NCBI GenBank assembly: GCA_018971065.1
Contig: JAGWVC010000006.1
Span: forward strand, 1-62,052
Origin: Sphingomonadales bacterium
GTDB lineage: Bacteria > Pseudomonadota > Alphaproteobacteria > Sphingomonadales > Sphingomonadaceae
Direction: 5' to 3'
Length of the DNA: 62,052 nucleotides
How positions within the stretch are numbered: position 1 is the stretch's first letter; each line of letters starts with the position of its first letter. The notes below the pieces were generated by a model, which did no database searches, had not been told where the DNA came from, and worked only from the letters and a program-made list of their open reading frames with translations. Of this stretch, positions 17,770 to 26,358 are shown piece after piece. The position numbers were made by a program, and so were the translations under genes.

Positions 17770-18756
17770 ATGCAGATCCAGGGCAACAAGTTCGTCATCA
17801 CCGGCGGGGCCAGCCTGATCGGCAGCCATGTCGCCGATTGCCTGCTGGCCGAAGGCGCCGGCGAAGTCGTGCTGCTCGACAACTTCTCGCTGGGCACGCC
17901 CGATGCGGTGTCGCACCTCGACGGCGACCCGCGCGTTCGCCTGGTCAAGGGCGACATCCTGCGCGTGAACGACCTGTTCGACGCGTTCAAGGGTGCCATC
18001 GGCGTGTTCTCGATCGCCGGTTTCCTCACCCTGCCTCTGTCGCAGAACCCGTCGCTGGGGCTGGCCGTCAACGTCGAAGGCCAGGTCAACGTGTTCGAGG
18101 CCTGCCGCTATGCCGGCGTGAAGAAGGTCGTGTTCTCGTCCTCGATCGCCGCGTACGGCGAACCGGAGGGCGATGGCGTCATCGACGAAACCGCCCCCGC
18201 CAACCTCGCCAATTACCAGCCCGGCTCGATGCTCTATTCGTGCAGCAAGCTGATCGGCGAGGCATTGTGCAAGCTTTACGCCCAGAAGCACGGCATCGAC
18301 GCCGTCGCGCTGCGCTATTCCACCGTTTATGGCGAGCGCCAGCATTATCGCGGCGTCAACGCGCTGGCGATCATCGAAAGCTATGACCGCGTCTCGCGCG
18401 GGGAACCGCCGGTGCTGCCCGGCGACGGCAGCGAAGTGCATGACTATATCCACGTTGCCGACGTCGCCCGCGCCAATGTCATGGCAATGGCCGGCGATGC
18501 CAGCGGCGACGTGTTCAACGTCGTCACCGGCGTCGAAACCACCGTGAAGCGCATCGCCGAGATCGTGTTGGGCATCTGCGAGAGTCCGTTGCAGCCGGTC
18601 TACAAGGACGATCCGAACGCGGTGAAGGCCACGTCCAGCCCCTCGCTGAAGCTCAGCCGCGCCAAGATCAAGGCCGCGCTCGGCTGGGAACCGCAAGTCA
18701 GCGTCGAGGACGGCATCGGCCGCCTGATCGGCTGGATTCGCGAGCGGGAAGCCTGA
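17770..18756 (+). CDS. NAD-dependent epimerase/dehydratase
   Basis: A 328-residue extended short-chain dehydrogenase. The Rossmann motif is GGASLIGSH near residue 12, followed by LLDNFSLG; the catalytic Tyr-Lys pair is in YSCSK, with SSSIAAYG upstream and ALRYSTVYGERQHYRG afterwards, as in UDP-glucose 4-epimerase relatives. The ATG at 17770 has AGGAG about 6 bases upstream. It heads a tight plus-strand operon with the PrpF-like and TcuA-like genes (2-base gap). In this setting it more likely acts on a small organic acid or catabolic intermediate than on a nucleotide sugar, but that is inference. Confidence 0.85.
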   Translation: MQIQGNKFVITGGASLIGSHVADCLLAEGAGEVVLLDNFSLGTPDAVSHLDGDPRVRLVKGDILRVNDLFDAFKGAIGVFSIAGFLTLPLSQNPSLGLAVNVEGQVNVFEACRYAGVKKVVFSSSIAAYGEPEGDGVIDETAPANLANYQPGSMLYSCSKLIGEALCKLYAQKHGIDAVALRYSTVYGERQHYRGVNALAIIESYDRVSRGEPPVLPGDGSEVHDYIHVADVARANVMAMAGDASGDVFNVVTGVETTVKRIAEIVLGICESPLQPVYKDDPNAVKATSSPSLKLSRAKIKAALGWEPQVSVEDGIGRLIGWIREREA

Positions 18757-18758
18757 CG

Positions 18759-19886
18759 GTGAAACTCCACCGCATCCGCTCGGTGTTCATGCGCGGCGGC
18801 ACCTCGAAGGCGCTGGTGTTCCGCGCCGCCGACCTGCCCGCCGATCGTGCCGAATGGGATGCGATCTTCCTGGCGGCGATGGGCGTGCCCGATGCCAACG
18901 GTCGTAACCTCGACGGCATGGCCGGCGGCCTGTCCTCGCTGAACAAGGTCTGCGTGGTCGGCCCGGCCACGCACCCCGATGCCGACGTCGATTATACCTT
19001 CGTGCAACTGGGCGTCGATCAGCCCATCGTCGATTACGGCGGCAACTGCGGCAACATGTCCAGCGCCATCGGCCCGTTCGCGGTGGAGGAAGGGCTGGTG
19101 CCCTGCCCCTCCGATGGTGAAGCGGTGGTCCGCATCCACAACACCAACACCGGCAAGCTGATCGTCGCCCGCTTCGCCGTGCAGGACGGCGCGCTGGCAG
19201 CGGATGGCGACATGGCGCTGGATGGCGTGGCCGGCACGGCGGCGGCGGTGAAGCTGGAATTCGTGAAGCCCGGCGGCGCCAAGACCGGAAAACTGCTGCC
19301 CACCGGCAACGCCGTCGATACGCTCGACATCCCCGGCCTCGGCCCGGTCGAGGCCAGCCTGATCGATGCCGCCAACCCGTGCGTGTTCGTCGCTGCCGCC
19401 GCACTGGGCCTCACCGGCACTGAAATGCCCGCCGATCTCGACAAGGACGCGGCTTTCCTCGAGCGCATGGAAGCCATCCGCCGCGCCGGTTCAGTGGCAA
19501 TGGGCCTGACCCCGGACCTCGACGCCGCCGGCAGGCTCGCCTCGATCCCCAAGGTGGCGATGCTGTGCCCCCCGTGCGCCACGACGACGCTGTCCGGCCG
19601 CGAACTGGCGGCGGGCGACACCGACCTGATCGTGCGGATGATCTCGGTCGGCCAGCCGCACCGCGCGGTGCCGATCACCGGCTCGATCTGCCTCGCGGTT
19701 GCCGCGCGCGTGCCCGGCACCATCGCGCATCGCCTTTGCACCAGCACCAGCGGCCCGATCCGCATCGGCCACGCCTCGGGCACCACCGTGGTCGATGCCG
19801 ACGTACAGAACGGCGAGGCGCTGAACGGCGCGGTCTATCGCACCGCGCGCCGGCTGTTCGAGGGCGCCGTAGTTTACCGCGCATGA
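18759..19886 (+). CDS. PrpF family isomerase/tautomerase
   Basis: A 375-residue member of the PrpF superfamily, with two diaminopimelate-epimerase-like halves. The N-terminal MRGGTSKALVF block and the NCGNMSSAIGPFA cysteine loop are diagnostic. Known members isomerise double bonds in tricarboxylic or dicarboxylic acids: 2-methylaconitate isomerase (PrpF), 4-oxalomesaconate tautomerase (GalD), 3-methylitaconate isomerase. The start is GTG at 18759, 2 bases after the epimerase stop. The following TcuA-like flavoprotein suggests a linked reaction on an aconitate- or tricarballylate-like acid, which is inference. Confidence 0.88.
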   Translation: MKLHRIRSVFMRGGTSKALVFRAADLPADRAEWDAIFLAAMGVPDANGRNLDGMAGGLSSLNKVCVVGPATHPDADVDYTFVQLGVDQPIVDYGGNCGNMSSAIGPFAVEEGLVPCPSDGEAVVRIHNTNTGKLIVARFAVQDGALAADGDMALDGVAGTAAAVKLEFVKPGGAKTGKLLPTGNAVDTLDIPGLGPVEASLIDAANPCVFVAAAALGLTGTEMPADLDKDAAFLERMEAIRRAGSVAMGLTPDLDAAGRLASIPKVAMLCPPCATTTLSGRELAAGDTDLIVRMISVGQPHRAVPITGSICLAVAARVPGTIAHRLCTSTSGPIRIGHASGTTVVDADVQNGEALNGAVYRTARRLFEGAVVYRA

Positions 19887-19945
19887 AGCGCGGGTGGGTG
19901 ATCTATCGCGCCTGAGTGCGCAGCGGAATTGAAGGAGAAAGCGAA

Positions 19946-21439
19946 GTGACCATCGAAACCAACTGGGACGTTATCGTCGTCGGCGCCGGCAATGCGGCGA
20001 TGTGCGCGGCGCTGTCCGCCGCCGAGCAGGGCTCGCGCGTGCTGGTGCTGGAAAAGGCCACCAAGGAAGATCGCGGCGGCAACTCCACCTTCACCGCCGG
20101 CGGCTTCCGCTTCTGCCACGACGGCGTCGAGGACCTGCGCACCGACATCCTCGATGACATGACCCCGGGCGAATACGAATCGATCGGCAACCTGCCCACG
20201 TTCAGCGAAGAGCAGTTCATGGACACGCTGATGCGCATCACCGAGCATCAGTGCGACGAGGACCTGGGCCGCATCCTGGTGACGCAATCGCGCGACACGA
20301 TGCGCTGGATGCGCACGCACAAGATCCGCTTCATCCCGATGTTCGGCCGCCAGTCGTTCAAGATCGACGGCAAGCACCACTTCTACGGTGGCGTGAACAT
20401 CGAGGCGGTCGGCGGCGGCTGGGGCCTGGTTGACATGCTGATGACGGCGGCTGAGCGCATGGGCATCACCGTTGCCTATGAAACCGGCCTGCGCGAGCTG
20501 ATCCAGGACGAGAGCGGCGCGGTCACCGGCGTGCGCGCGTTCGGGCCGGACGGCTATGTCAACTTCACCGCCAAGTCGGTGGTCTTGGCCTGCGGCGGCT
20601 TCGAATCGAACCCCGAGATGCGCGTGCGCTACCTCGGCCAGGGCTGGGAACTGTGCCGCGTGCGCGGCACCCAGCACAACACCGGCGACGGCATCAACGC
20701 CGCGCTGAAGATCGGCGCGCGCCCGCATGGCGGTTGGTCGTCGTGCCACGCCGTGCAGTGGGACATCTCCGCCCCGCCGTATGGCGACCGCGTCGTGCTC
20801 GACAACTTCCAGAAGCACTCGTACCCGATCGGCATCGTCGTCAACCTCGACGGCAAGCGCTTCATCGACGAGGGTGCCGACTATCGCAACCACACCTATG
20901 CCAAGTACGGCAAGGAAGTGATGAAGCAGCCGCAGCGCACCGCCATCCAGATCTTCGACGAGAAGACTCACAGCATGGTGCGCGACGAGTACCGCATCCG
21001 CGAAGTGACGCGCGCCACCGGCAGCACGATTGCCGAACTGGCGCAGGCGCTGGACATCAACGTCGAAGGTCTGGAAAAGACCGTCGCCGAATTCAACGCC
21101 GCCTGCCAGCCGGGAGAATACAACCCCTCGATCCTCGACGGGGTCTGCACGAAGGGGCTGGAAGTGCCCAAGTCGAACTGGGCGCTGCCGATCGACAAGG
21201 GGCCGTACCACGGCTACGTCGTCACCTGCGGCATCACTTTCACCTTCGGGGGACTGAAGATCAACACCGACGCGCAAGTGCTGGACCTTACCGACAAGCC
21301 CATCCCCGGCCTCTACGCCGCGGGCGAGCTGGTTGGCGGCATCTTCTTCCAGAACTACCCGGGCGGCACCGGCCTGCTCAACGGCTCGGTGTTCGGCAAG
21401 CTGGCCGGCGCCAACGCCGGGCAAGCGGCCAAGGCCTGA
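19946..21439 (+). CDS. FAD-dependent dehydrogenase, TcuA/fumarate reductase flavoprotein family
   Basis: A 497-residue soluble flavoprotein. The dinucleotide fold starts with VIVVGAGNAAM, then LVLEKATKEDRGGNSTFTAG, and the C-terminal FAD loop reads GLYAAGELVGGIFFQNYPGG. The RGGNS block and overall length fit TcuA (tricarballylate dehydrogenase) and related flavoproteins better than ketosteroid dehydrogenases. The start is GTG at 19946 with GAAGGAGA 8 bases upstream; no upstream ATG is as well placed. The electron-transfer partner TcuB and the transporter TcuC of Salmonella are absent, so the physiological electron acceptor is unknown. Confidence 0.85.
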   Translation: MTIETNWDVIVVGAGNAAMCAALSAAEQGSRVLVLEKATKEDRGGNSTFTAGGFRFCHDGVEDLRTDILDDMTPGEYESIGNLPTFSEEQFMDTLMRITEHQCDEDLGRILVTQSRDTMRWMRTHKIRFIPMFGRQSFKIDGKHHFYGGVNIEAVGGGWGLVDMLMTAAERMGITVAYETGLRELIQDESGAVTGVRAFGPDGYVNFTAKSVVLACGGFESNPEMRVRYLGQGWELCRVRGTQHNTGDGINAALKIGARPHGGWSSCHAVQWDISAPPYGDRVVLDNFQKHSYPIGIVVNLDGKRFIDEGADYRNHTYAKYGKEVMKQPQRTAIQIFDEKTHSMVRDEYRIREVTRATGSTIAELAQALDINVEGLEKTVAEFNAACQPGEYNPSILDGVCTKGLEVPKSNWALPIDKGPYHGYVVTCGITFTFGGLKINTDAQVLDLTDKPIPGLYAAGELVGGIFFQNYPGGTGLLNGSVFGKLAGANAGQAAKA

Positions 21440-21440
21440 C

Positions 21441-22124
21441 ATGAAGGGCATGCTCGCCGAAAAGGTCGCCGTCCGCAGCCTCGTCGACCAGGTCGCCGAG
21501 CGGATCGAGGCGGCGATCGTTTCCGGCGGGCTGGAACCCGGCGCGCGCATTTCCGAGCAGGCGCTGGCCGCCCAGCTCGGCGTCAGCCGGGGGCCGCTGC
21601 GTGAGGCGATCCGGCGCCTCGAAGGTCGCAAGCTGCTCACCCGCACGACCAATATCGGCGTGCGGGTGGCCGCGCTTTCCCTGAAAGACCTGCACGAGAT
21701 CCTGCTGGTGCGCGAGGCGCTGGAAGGCATGGCGGCCGGCCTCGCGGCGGCCAACATGACCGACGCCGAGATTGCCGGCCTTCGCAAGCTTGTCGAAAGC
21801 CACGGCAAGCAGAAGGCGCTGACCGAGGGCAAGGGCTACTACCAGGAAAGCCACGACGAGGATTTCCACGTCCGCATCGTCACCGGCAGCGGCAACGCGC
21901 GGCTGGCGGAAATGCTGACCGGCGATCTCTACTACCTGCTGCGCGTCTACCGCTATCGCTCCAGCACCAAGCCCGGCCGCGCCCACGCCGCGCTGGACGA
22001 GCACAAGGCGGTGGTCGCCGCCATCGCCGCGCGCGATAGCGCCGCCGCCGAAGCCGCGATGCGCGCCCATCTCGGCAATGCCCGCCGCTCGGTCGAGGAA
22101 GCGATTGCCGCGGGGGCGGAATAG
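21441..22124 (+). CDS. GntR family transcriptional regulator, FCD type
   Basis: A 227-residue regulator: an N-terminal winged helix (about 15-80, LEPGARISEQALAAQLGVSR then GPLREAIRRLEGRKLL) and an all-helical FCD ligand domain (about 95-215) with LHEILLVREALEGMAAGLA. FCD domains bind carboxylates, usually through a metal held by Asp/His residues. Its ATG follows the flavoprotein stop by one base, so it is in the operon it probably controls. The palindrome at 17712-17724 is the most likely operator. Confidence 0.93.
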   Translation: MKGMLAEKVAVRSLVDQVAERIEAAIVSGGLEPGARISEQALAAQLGVSRGPLREAIRRLEGRKLLTRTTNIGVRVAALSLKDLHEILLVREALEGMAAGLAAANMTDAEIAGLRKLVESHGKQKALTEGKGYYQESHDEDFHVRIVTGSGNARLAEMLTGDLYYLLRVYRYRSSTKPGRAHAALDEHKAVVAAIAARDSAAAEAAMRAHLGNARRSVEEAIAAGAE

Positions 22125-22199
22125 CACTCCTTCCGGAACATTTTGCCCTTCCGCTTCGCGCGCCCTCGGTTATCCTGCGCAGCGAACGAGGGAGAGAGC

Positions 22200-22640
22200 A
22201 TGACCATCAGAACCGGTTTTTCCGGCCCGCTGGAAGAACGCGAAGCCATCCGCGAACTGTTCGGCGTCTATGCCGATGTCTCCGCGCGCGGTGATCGCGA
22301 ACTGTGGGTGACGCTGTGGACCGAAGACGCCCACTGGACCAGCCACCTGTTCGACGCCGCCGGCCACGACGGCCTGCGCGCCACCTGGGACGGGCTGTGG
22401 GCCGGCTGGGAAAACGTCGGCTTCTTCAACGAATTCGGCATGATGCACATCGACGGTGACCGCGCCGAAGTGCGCTCCTATTCGCGCGAAGTGGTGCTGC
22501 TGAAGGACGGCTCGATCTACAAGCTGGTCGGCCGCTATGACGACGAGCTGGTGAAAGTGGCCGGGCAATGGAAGTTCCGCAACCGCTTCTACACGCTGCA
22601 AAGCCACGAGCCGCCACCCGGCTGGCCTGCTGCGGAATAA
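22200..22640 (+). CDS. NTF2-like / SnoaL-type family protein
   Basis: A 146-residue protein with the NTF2-like cone fold pattern: an N-terminal helix EEREAIRELFGVYADVSARGD, then ELWVTLWTEDAHWTSHLFDA, and late strands VRSYSREVVLLKDGSIYKLVG and WKFRNRFYTLQ. Families with this fold include ketosteroid isomerases, polyketide cyclases and small ring-hydroxylating dioxygenase subunits; no catalytic pair could be assigned. GAGGGAGAGA just upstream is a strong ribosome binding site. It lies 75 bases after the GntR gene and 3 bases from the convergent thioesterase stop. Confidence 0.78.
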   Translation: MTIRTGFSGPLEEREAIRELFGVYADVSARGDRELWVTLWTEDAHWTSHLFDAAGHDGLRATWDGLWAGWENVGFFNEFGMMHIDGDRAEVRSYSREVVLLKDGSIYKLVGRYDDELVKVAGQWKFRNRFYTLQSHEPPPGWPAAE

Positions 22641-22643
22641 GCC

Positions 22644-23087
22644 CTATTTTCCCTCGCGCAGCCGCCGGAATCTGGTCTGGTCGAGGATGGAGAAGATACC
22701 CTCGGCCGAACCGATCGTCTTGTCGTCCGCCCGGATCACCCCGCGCACGAACACCAGCGCCGATGTCTTGCGGACCAGTTCGGGCCGGCAGGTTACAAGC
22801 TGCCCGCAGCGCGCCGATCCGGCGAACGCATAGGATAGCTGTGAGGTGGCGCACATCGGCTCGCCAATCGCTTCCACCACCCGCACCCCCAGCGCCACGT
22901 CGGCAAAGGTCATCAGGCACCCGCCGTGAACGGTGCCGAGATGGCCGTTGGAATGATGCTCCAGCGTGAACAGCCCCACCACCGGCCCGTGCGCATCGCG
23001 CCGCAGCCAGTGCGGACCGGCGGCGGCGTTGAAGTGCGTGCCGGGCAGCTTCTGCCACCCGGCGGCCTCGAATTCGGCGTCGGTCAA
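22644..23087 (-). CDS. PaaI family (hotdog) thioesterase
   Basis: A single hotdog-fold domain of about 147 residues with the PaaI signature HSNGHLGTVHGGCLMTFADVALG and a final beta strand ALVFVRGVIRADDKTIGSAEGIF. Such enzymes hydrolyse acyl-CoA thioesters, typically aromatic or dead-end ones. There is no ATG in a reasonable place: TTG at 23087 (5 bases after the stop of the upstream flavoprotein gene) is chosen, with GTG at 23111 as the alternative. It is almost certainly co-transcribed with that flavoprotein. Confidence 0.83.
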   Translation of the reverse strand: MTDAEFEAAGWQKLPGTHFNAAAGPHWLRRDAHGPVVGLFTLEHHSNGHLGTVHGGCLMTFADVALGVRVVEAIGEPMCATSQLSYAFAGSARCGQLVTCRPELVRKTSALVFVRGVIRADDKTIGSAEGIFSILDQTRFRRLREGK

Positions 23088-23091
23088 CGCG

Positions 23092-24765
23092 TCAGACCTG
23101 GTTGGAAACACCGGCGGCGTGCTTGGCGGCAATCCAGCCGAAGCACATCGACGGCCCCACCGAGGCGCCCGCGCCGGGATAGACCCGGCCCATCGCCGAA
23201 GCCGTGGAAACGCCGCAGGCATACAGCCCGGTGATCGGGTTGCCATCGGCCCGAAGCACGCGCGCCTGCGGATCGGTCACCACGCCGCCATAGGTGCCGA
23301 CGTCGCCGGGGTACACCGCGAACCCGTAATACGGCCCCTTGCTGATCGGCCCCATCGTCTTGCCGGTGCCTTCCTGGAACGGATCACCCAGCCAGCGATC
23401 GTACTGGCGATCGCCCCGATTGAAGTCATCGTCGTGGCCCTTGGCGCACAGGTCGTTCCAGCGATCGACAGTGGCACGCAGCGTGGCGGGATCGACACCC
23501 AGCTTGCCGGCCAGTTCCTCGATCGAGTCGGCCTGCTGCAGCCAGCCCGACGCAACCCATTCGGCGATCTTGGCGGGCTTGGGCGCCACGCCGGCCACCT
23601 GGTATTCGGCCATGAACTGCGAATCGAGGATGCCATAGCTGGGCACCCCGCCCGGGTGCTTCAGCATCGTCTCGCAGAACAGCTCGTAGGAACCACCCTC
23701 GTTCATGTAGCGCTTGCCCGCCTGGTCCACCTGGATCGCGTGCGGCTTGGCGGTGGTGCTTTGCGTGCCGGGCTTGACGTAACCCTTGTCCCAGCCGGGC
23801 ATCTTGGTCATCTGGAAGCCGACCATCTCGTCCATCTGGGTCAGCACGCCGCCGATCTTCTCCATCGCCACGTGCATGTCGCCGGTGTCGGTCTCGATCC
23901 CGTTCGACCAGTCCTTGTTGGTGCCGGGCTGGTACTTGTCGCGCATCGGCTGGTTCTGCGAGAAACCGCCGGCATTGACCAGCACCCCCAGCCGCGCGCC
24001 GACACGCCAGGGCTTGCCATCCCTGACGGTGACGACGCCGACCACCTTGCCATCCTCGACGATCAGTTCCTCGCCGGGGCTGTTGACGCGGATGTCGGTG
24101 CCGGCCTTCAGCGCGGCCTGCAACATGCGGCCCTGCAGCGCGGCACCGGCGGTGACCCAGTGCTTGCCGGTCAGCTTGCCCAGCACGACCGCGACGGCGA
24201 TCTTGGCGAAGGTCCACTTGATCTTCCAGCTCTTGCGCATGAACGGCAGCTTCATGCCGTCGTCCAGCCGGGCCGGAACCTCGATGAAGCCCTGGCGCAG
24301 CTTCGCCGCCCATTCCGGCCCCAGTTCCTTCTTGTTGAACGGCACCGCCGTGACGGTGCGGCTGGTCTGGCAGCCGCCGGGCAGGTCGTCGTAATAGTCA
24401 GGCCAGAACCACGAGCCGCGCTCCAGCCGGACACCCTGTTCCAGCAGGAAGTTCACCATCTTCGGCGCTTCGGTGGCATAGGCGGTGCGGCGCGCCACCG
24501 AGGTGCCGGGGGCGTCGGAATCGTCGCCCACCACGGCGTTGAGGTAGGTGATCGCCTTCTCGGTGCTGTCCTCGCCCGGGTCCATGAACGGATTGTTGGG
24601 AATCCACATCACCCCGCCCGACTTGCAGGTGGTGCCGCCGACCCACTGGCCCTTTTCCAGGATGACCACCGACTTGCCCGCCTGGCGCATGATCAGCGCC
24701 GAGGCCATCGACCCCGCGCCGCTGCCCACGACCACCCAGTCGAAGGTTTCATCAAATCCGGCCAT
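23092..24765 (-). CDS. FAD-binding protein, 3-ketosteroid dehydrogenase-like
   Basis: A 557-residue flavoprotein of the fumarate reductase/3-ketosteroid delta-1-dehydrogenase superfamily: FAD motif VVVGSGAGSMASAL, then VGGTTCKSGGVMWIPNN (the family's SGG...W-P-NN block), and the C-terminal YYGFAVYPGDVGTYGGVVTD and ITGLYACG segments. Such enzymes introduce double bonds next to a ketone in steroids or related cyclic ketones. The ATG at 24765 is preceded by GGAGAG; an upstream in-frame ATG at 24804 lacks that site. The coupled thioesterase and divergent enoyl-CoA hydratase point to ring or side-chain degradation; substrate unknown. Confidence 0.86.
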   Translation of the reverse strand: MAGFDETFDWVVVGSGAGSMASALIMRQAGKSVVILEKGQWVGGTTCKSGGVMWIPNNPFMDPGEDSTEKAITYLNAVVGDDSDAPGTSVARRTAYATEAPKMVNFLLEQGVRLERGSWFWPDYYDDLPGGCQTSRTVTAVPFNKKELGPEWAAKLRQGFIEVPARLDDGMKLPFMRKSWKIKWTFAKIAVAVVLGKLTGKHWVTAGAALQGRMLQAALKAGTDIRVNSPGEELIVEDGKVVGVVTVRDGKPWRVGARLGVLVNAGGFSQNQPMRDKYQPGTNKDWSNGIETDTGDMHVAMEKIGGVLTQMDEMVGFQMTKMPGWDKGYVKPGTQSTTAKPHAIQVDQAGKRYMNEGGSYELFCETMLKHPGGVPSYGILDSQFMAEYQVAGVAPKPAKIAEWVASGWLQQADSIEELAGKLGVDPATLRATVDRWNDLCAKGHDDDFNRGDRQYDRWLGDPFQEGTGKTMGPISKGPYYGFAVYPGDVGTYGGVVTDPQARVLRADGNPITGLYACGVSTASAMGRVYPGAGASVGPSMCFGWIAAKHAAGVSNQV

Positions 24766-24933
24766 CCGCACTCTCCACGCAACATGCTGCTGTTTGCGCG
24801 GCACTGTTCAGCACCGGGCCGCGCAATGCAAGCAGGGGCAGGCGCCATATCGCGTCGGCGTGGCGGCGGCACTGGCGCAGGGAAGCGCGGCGGCTTATCC
24901 GGGTGCGCGAACCCGCCCGGAGGATGCCCCGCG

Positions 24934-25725
24934 ATGACCGATTTCCCTGCCCTGCCCCAACTGGAAACCATCCTGTTCGAGCGCCGGGGGCGGCTGCTGG
25001 TGATGACCCTGAACCGCCCCGAGGCGATGAACGCGGTGAACCTGCAACTGCATGACGACCTGCTGGACGCGATGTGGTTCGCTCAGGGCGATGCCGGCTC
25101 GGACGTCATCCTGCTCACCGGTGCCGGCCGCGCCTTCTCGGCCGGCGGCGACATCGACCATATCGAGCGCAGCGCCACCCATCCGCACCTGTTCGACCAC
25201 GAGGCGCGCATCGCCAAGCGCATCGTCTTCACCATGCTCGACATCGACAAGCCGATCGTCTGCCGGATGAACGGCCACGCCGTCGGCCTGGGTGCCACGC
25301 TGGCGCTGCTGTCCGACGTGATCTTCGCCGGCGAAAAGGCGAAGATCGGCGATCCGCACGTCGGCATCGGGCTGGTGGCGGGCGATGGCGGCGCCATCCT
25401 GTGGGCGCAGCGCATCGGCCTCGCCCGTGCCAAGGAGTTCCTGTTCACCGGCGACCTGCTGGCCGCGCCCCGCGCGGTGGAGATCGGCCTGATCAACCAT
25501 GCATTGCCGCTGGAGGAACTGGATGCCGCCGTCGATGCGTTCTGCGCGAAGCTGCTGGCCCAGCCGATGCCCGCCCTGCGCGCCACCAAGATGCTGACCA
25601 ACCTCGAGACCAAGCGCATCGCCCACGCGCTGATGGACGCGGGCATCGCCTACGAATCGCTCAGCGTGCGCAGCGAGGAGCACCGCGCCGCCGTCGCCGC
25701 GCTGAAGGCCAGGATCACCAAGTAA
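24934..25725 (+). CDS. enoyl-CoA hydratase/isomerase family protein
   Basis: A 263-residue crotonase-fold enzyme. The oxyanion-hole segments are AGRAFSAGGDID and GHAVGLGATLALLSDVIFAG, followed by IGDPHVGIGLVAGDGGAILW; the second catalytic Glu typical of hydratases is replaced by Asp-Gly in this last block, so isomerase, hydrolase or lyase activity is equally possible. It is divergent from the KSTD-like flavoprotein with 168 bases between starts. CGGAGGATG precedes the ATG at 24934 as ribosome binding site. Confidence 0.88.
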   Translation: MTDFPALPQLETILFERRGRLLVMTLNRPEAMNAVNLQLHDDLLDAMWFAQGDAGSDVILLTGAGRAFSAGGDIDHIERSATHPHLFDHEARIAKRIVFTMLDIDKPIVCRMNGHAVGLGATLALLSDVIFAGEKAKIGDPHVGIGLVAGDGGAILWAQRIGLARAKEFLFTGDLLAAPRAVEIGLINHALPLEELDAAVDAFCAKLLAQPMPALRATKMLTNLETKRIAHALMDAGIAYESLSVRSEEHRAAVAALKARITK

Positions 25726-25792
25726 GCGCTTGGCCCTCCCGCCCGCTTTGCGCTACCCCGACGCGGAGTAAGCTTCCTGACGGGGACGGGAC

Positions 25793-26350
25793 ATGGAAGT
25801 CGAAGTCAGTGCCGAGGCGAAGGACAAGCGCCTGAACCGGATGGTGGCGATAACGGTGGTGATCCTGTCGATCTTCACCGGCCTGTGCGCTATCAAGGAC
25901 GGCAATCTGGTGCAGGCGATGCAGCAGGCGCAGTCCAACAGCGTCGATGCCTGGAACCAGTACCAGGCCGACAAGGTGAAGCTGCACGTCGCCGAAAGCA
26001 CGCGGATCGAGATCGCCACGCTGGCCGGCGGCAACCCCGCCGCCAGGGCGGAGGTCGCGCGGCTCGACGGGGAGATTGCCAAGTACAAGGGTGAGGCGCC
26101 GGCGCTTCAAGCGCAGGCCAGGGCCTATTCCGCCCAGTACGACGCGCTGAACATCCATGACGACCAGTTCGACGCCAGCGAGGCGCTCATCTCCACCGCG
26201 ATCTCGCTGGCGGCGGTGGCGGCGCTGTGCGAATCGCTATGGCTGCTGATGGCCGGCTGGGGCTTCGGCGCCTTCGGCATGTTCCTCGGCGTGTGCGGTT
26301 TCGCCAGAAGGGGTTTCCACCCCGACGTGCTCAGCAACTTCCTGGGGTGA
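25793..26350 (+). CDS. DUF4337 family membrane protein
   Basis: A 185-residue protein with one N-terminal membrane helix (about 18-36, VAITVVILSIFTGLCAI), a periplasmic or cytoplasmic helical middle rich in Gln, Ala and Glu (probable coiled coil, 40-115) and two C-terminal helices near 130-165. This layout matches DUF4337, a family of unknown function. The next gene starts 9 bases after its stop, so the two may be co-expressed. Confidence 0.75.
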   Translation: MEVEVSAEAKDKRLNRMVAITVVILSIFTGLCAIKDGNLVQAMQQAQSNSVDAWNQYQADKVKLHVAESTRIEIATLAGGNPAARAEVARLDGEIAKYKGEAPALQAQARAYSAQYDALNIHDDQFDASEALISTAISLAAVAALCESLWLLMAGWGFGAFGMFLGVCGFARRGFHPDVLSNFLG

Positions 26351-26358
26351 GTGCCGCG

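Noticed and set aside
24803..24816. Operator before the KSTD-like gene (GCACTGTTCAGCAC)
   Set aside because: The symmetry is only partial (core CTG-TT-CAG), too weak to annotate as a site; it is cited only as a possible half-site match.
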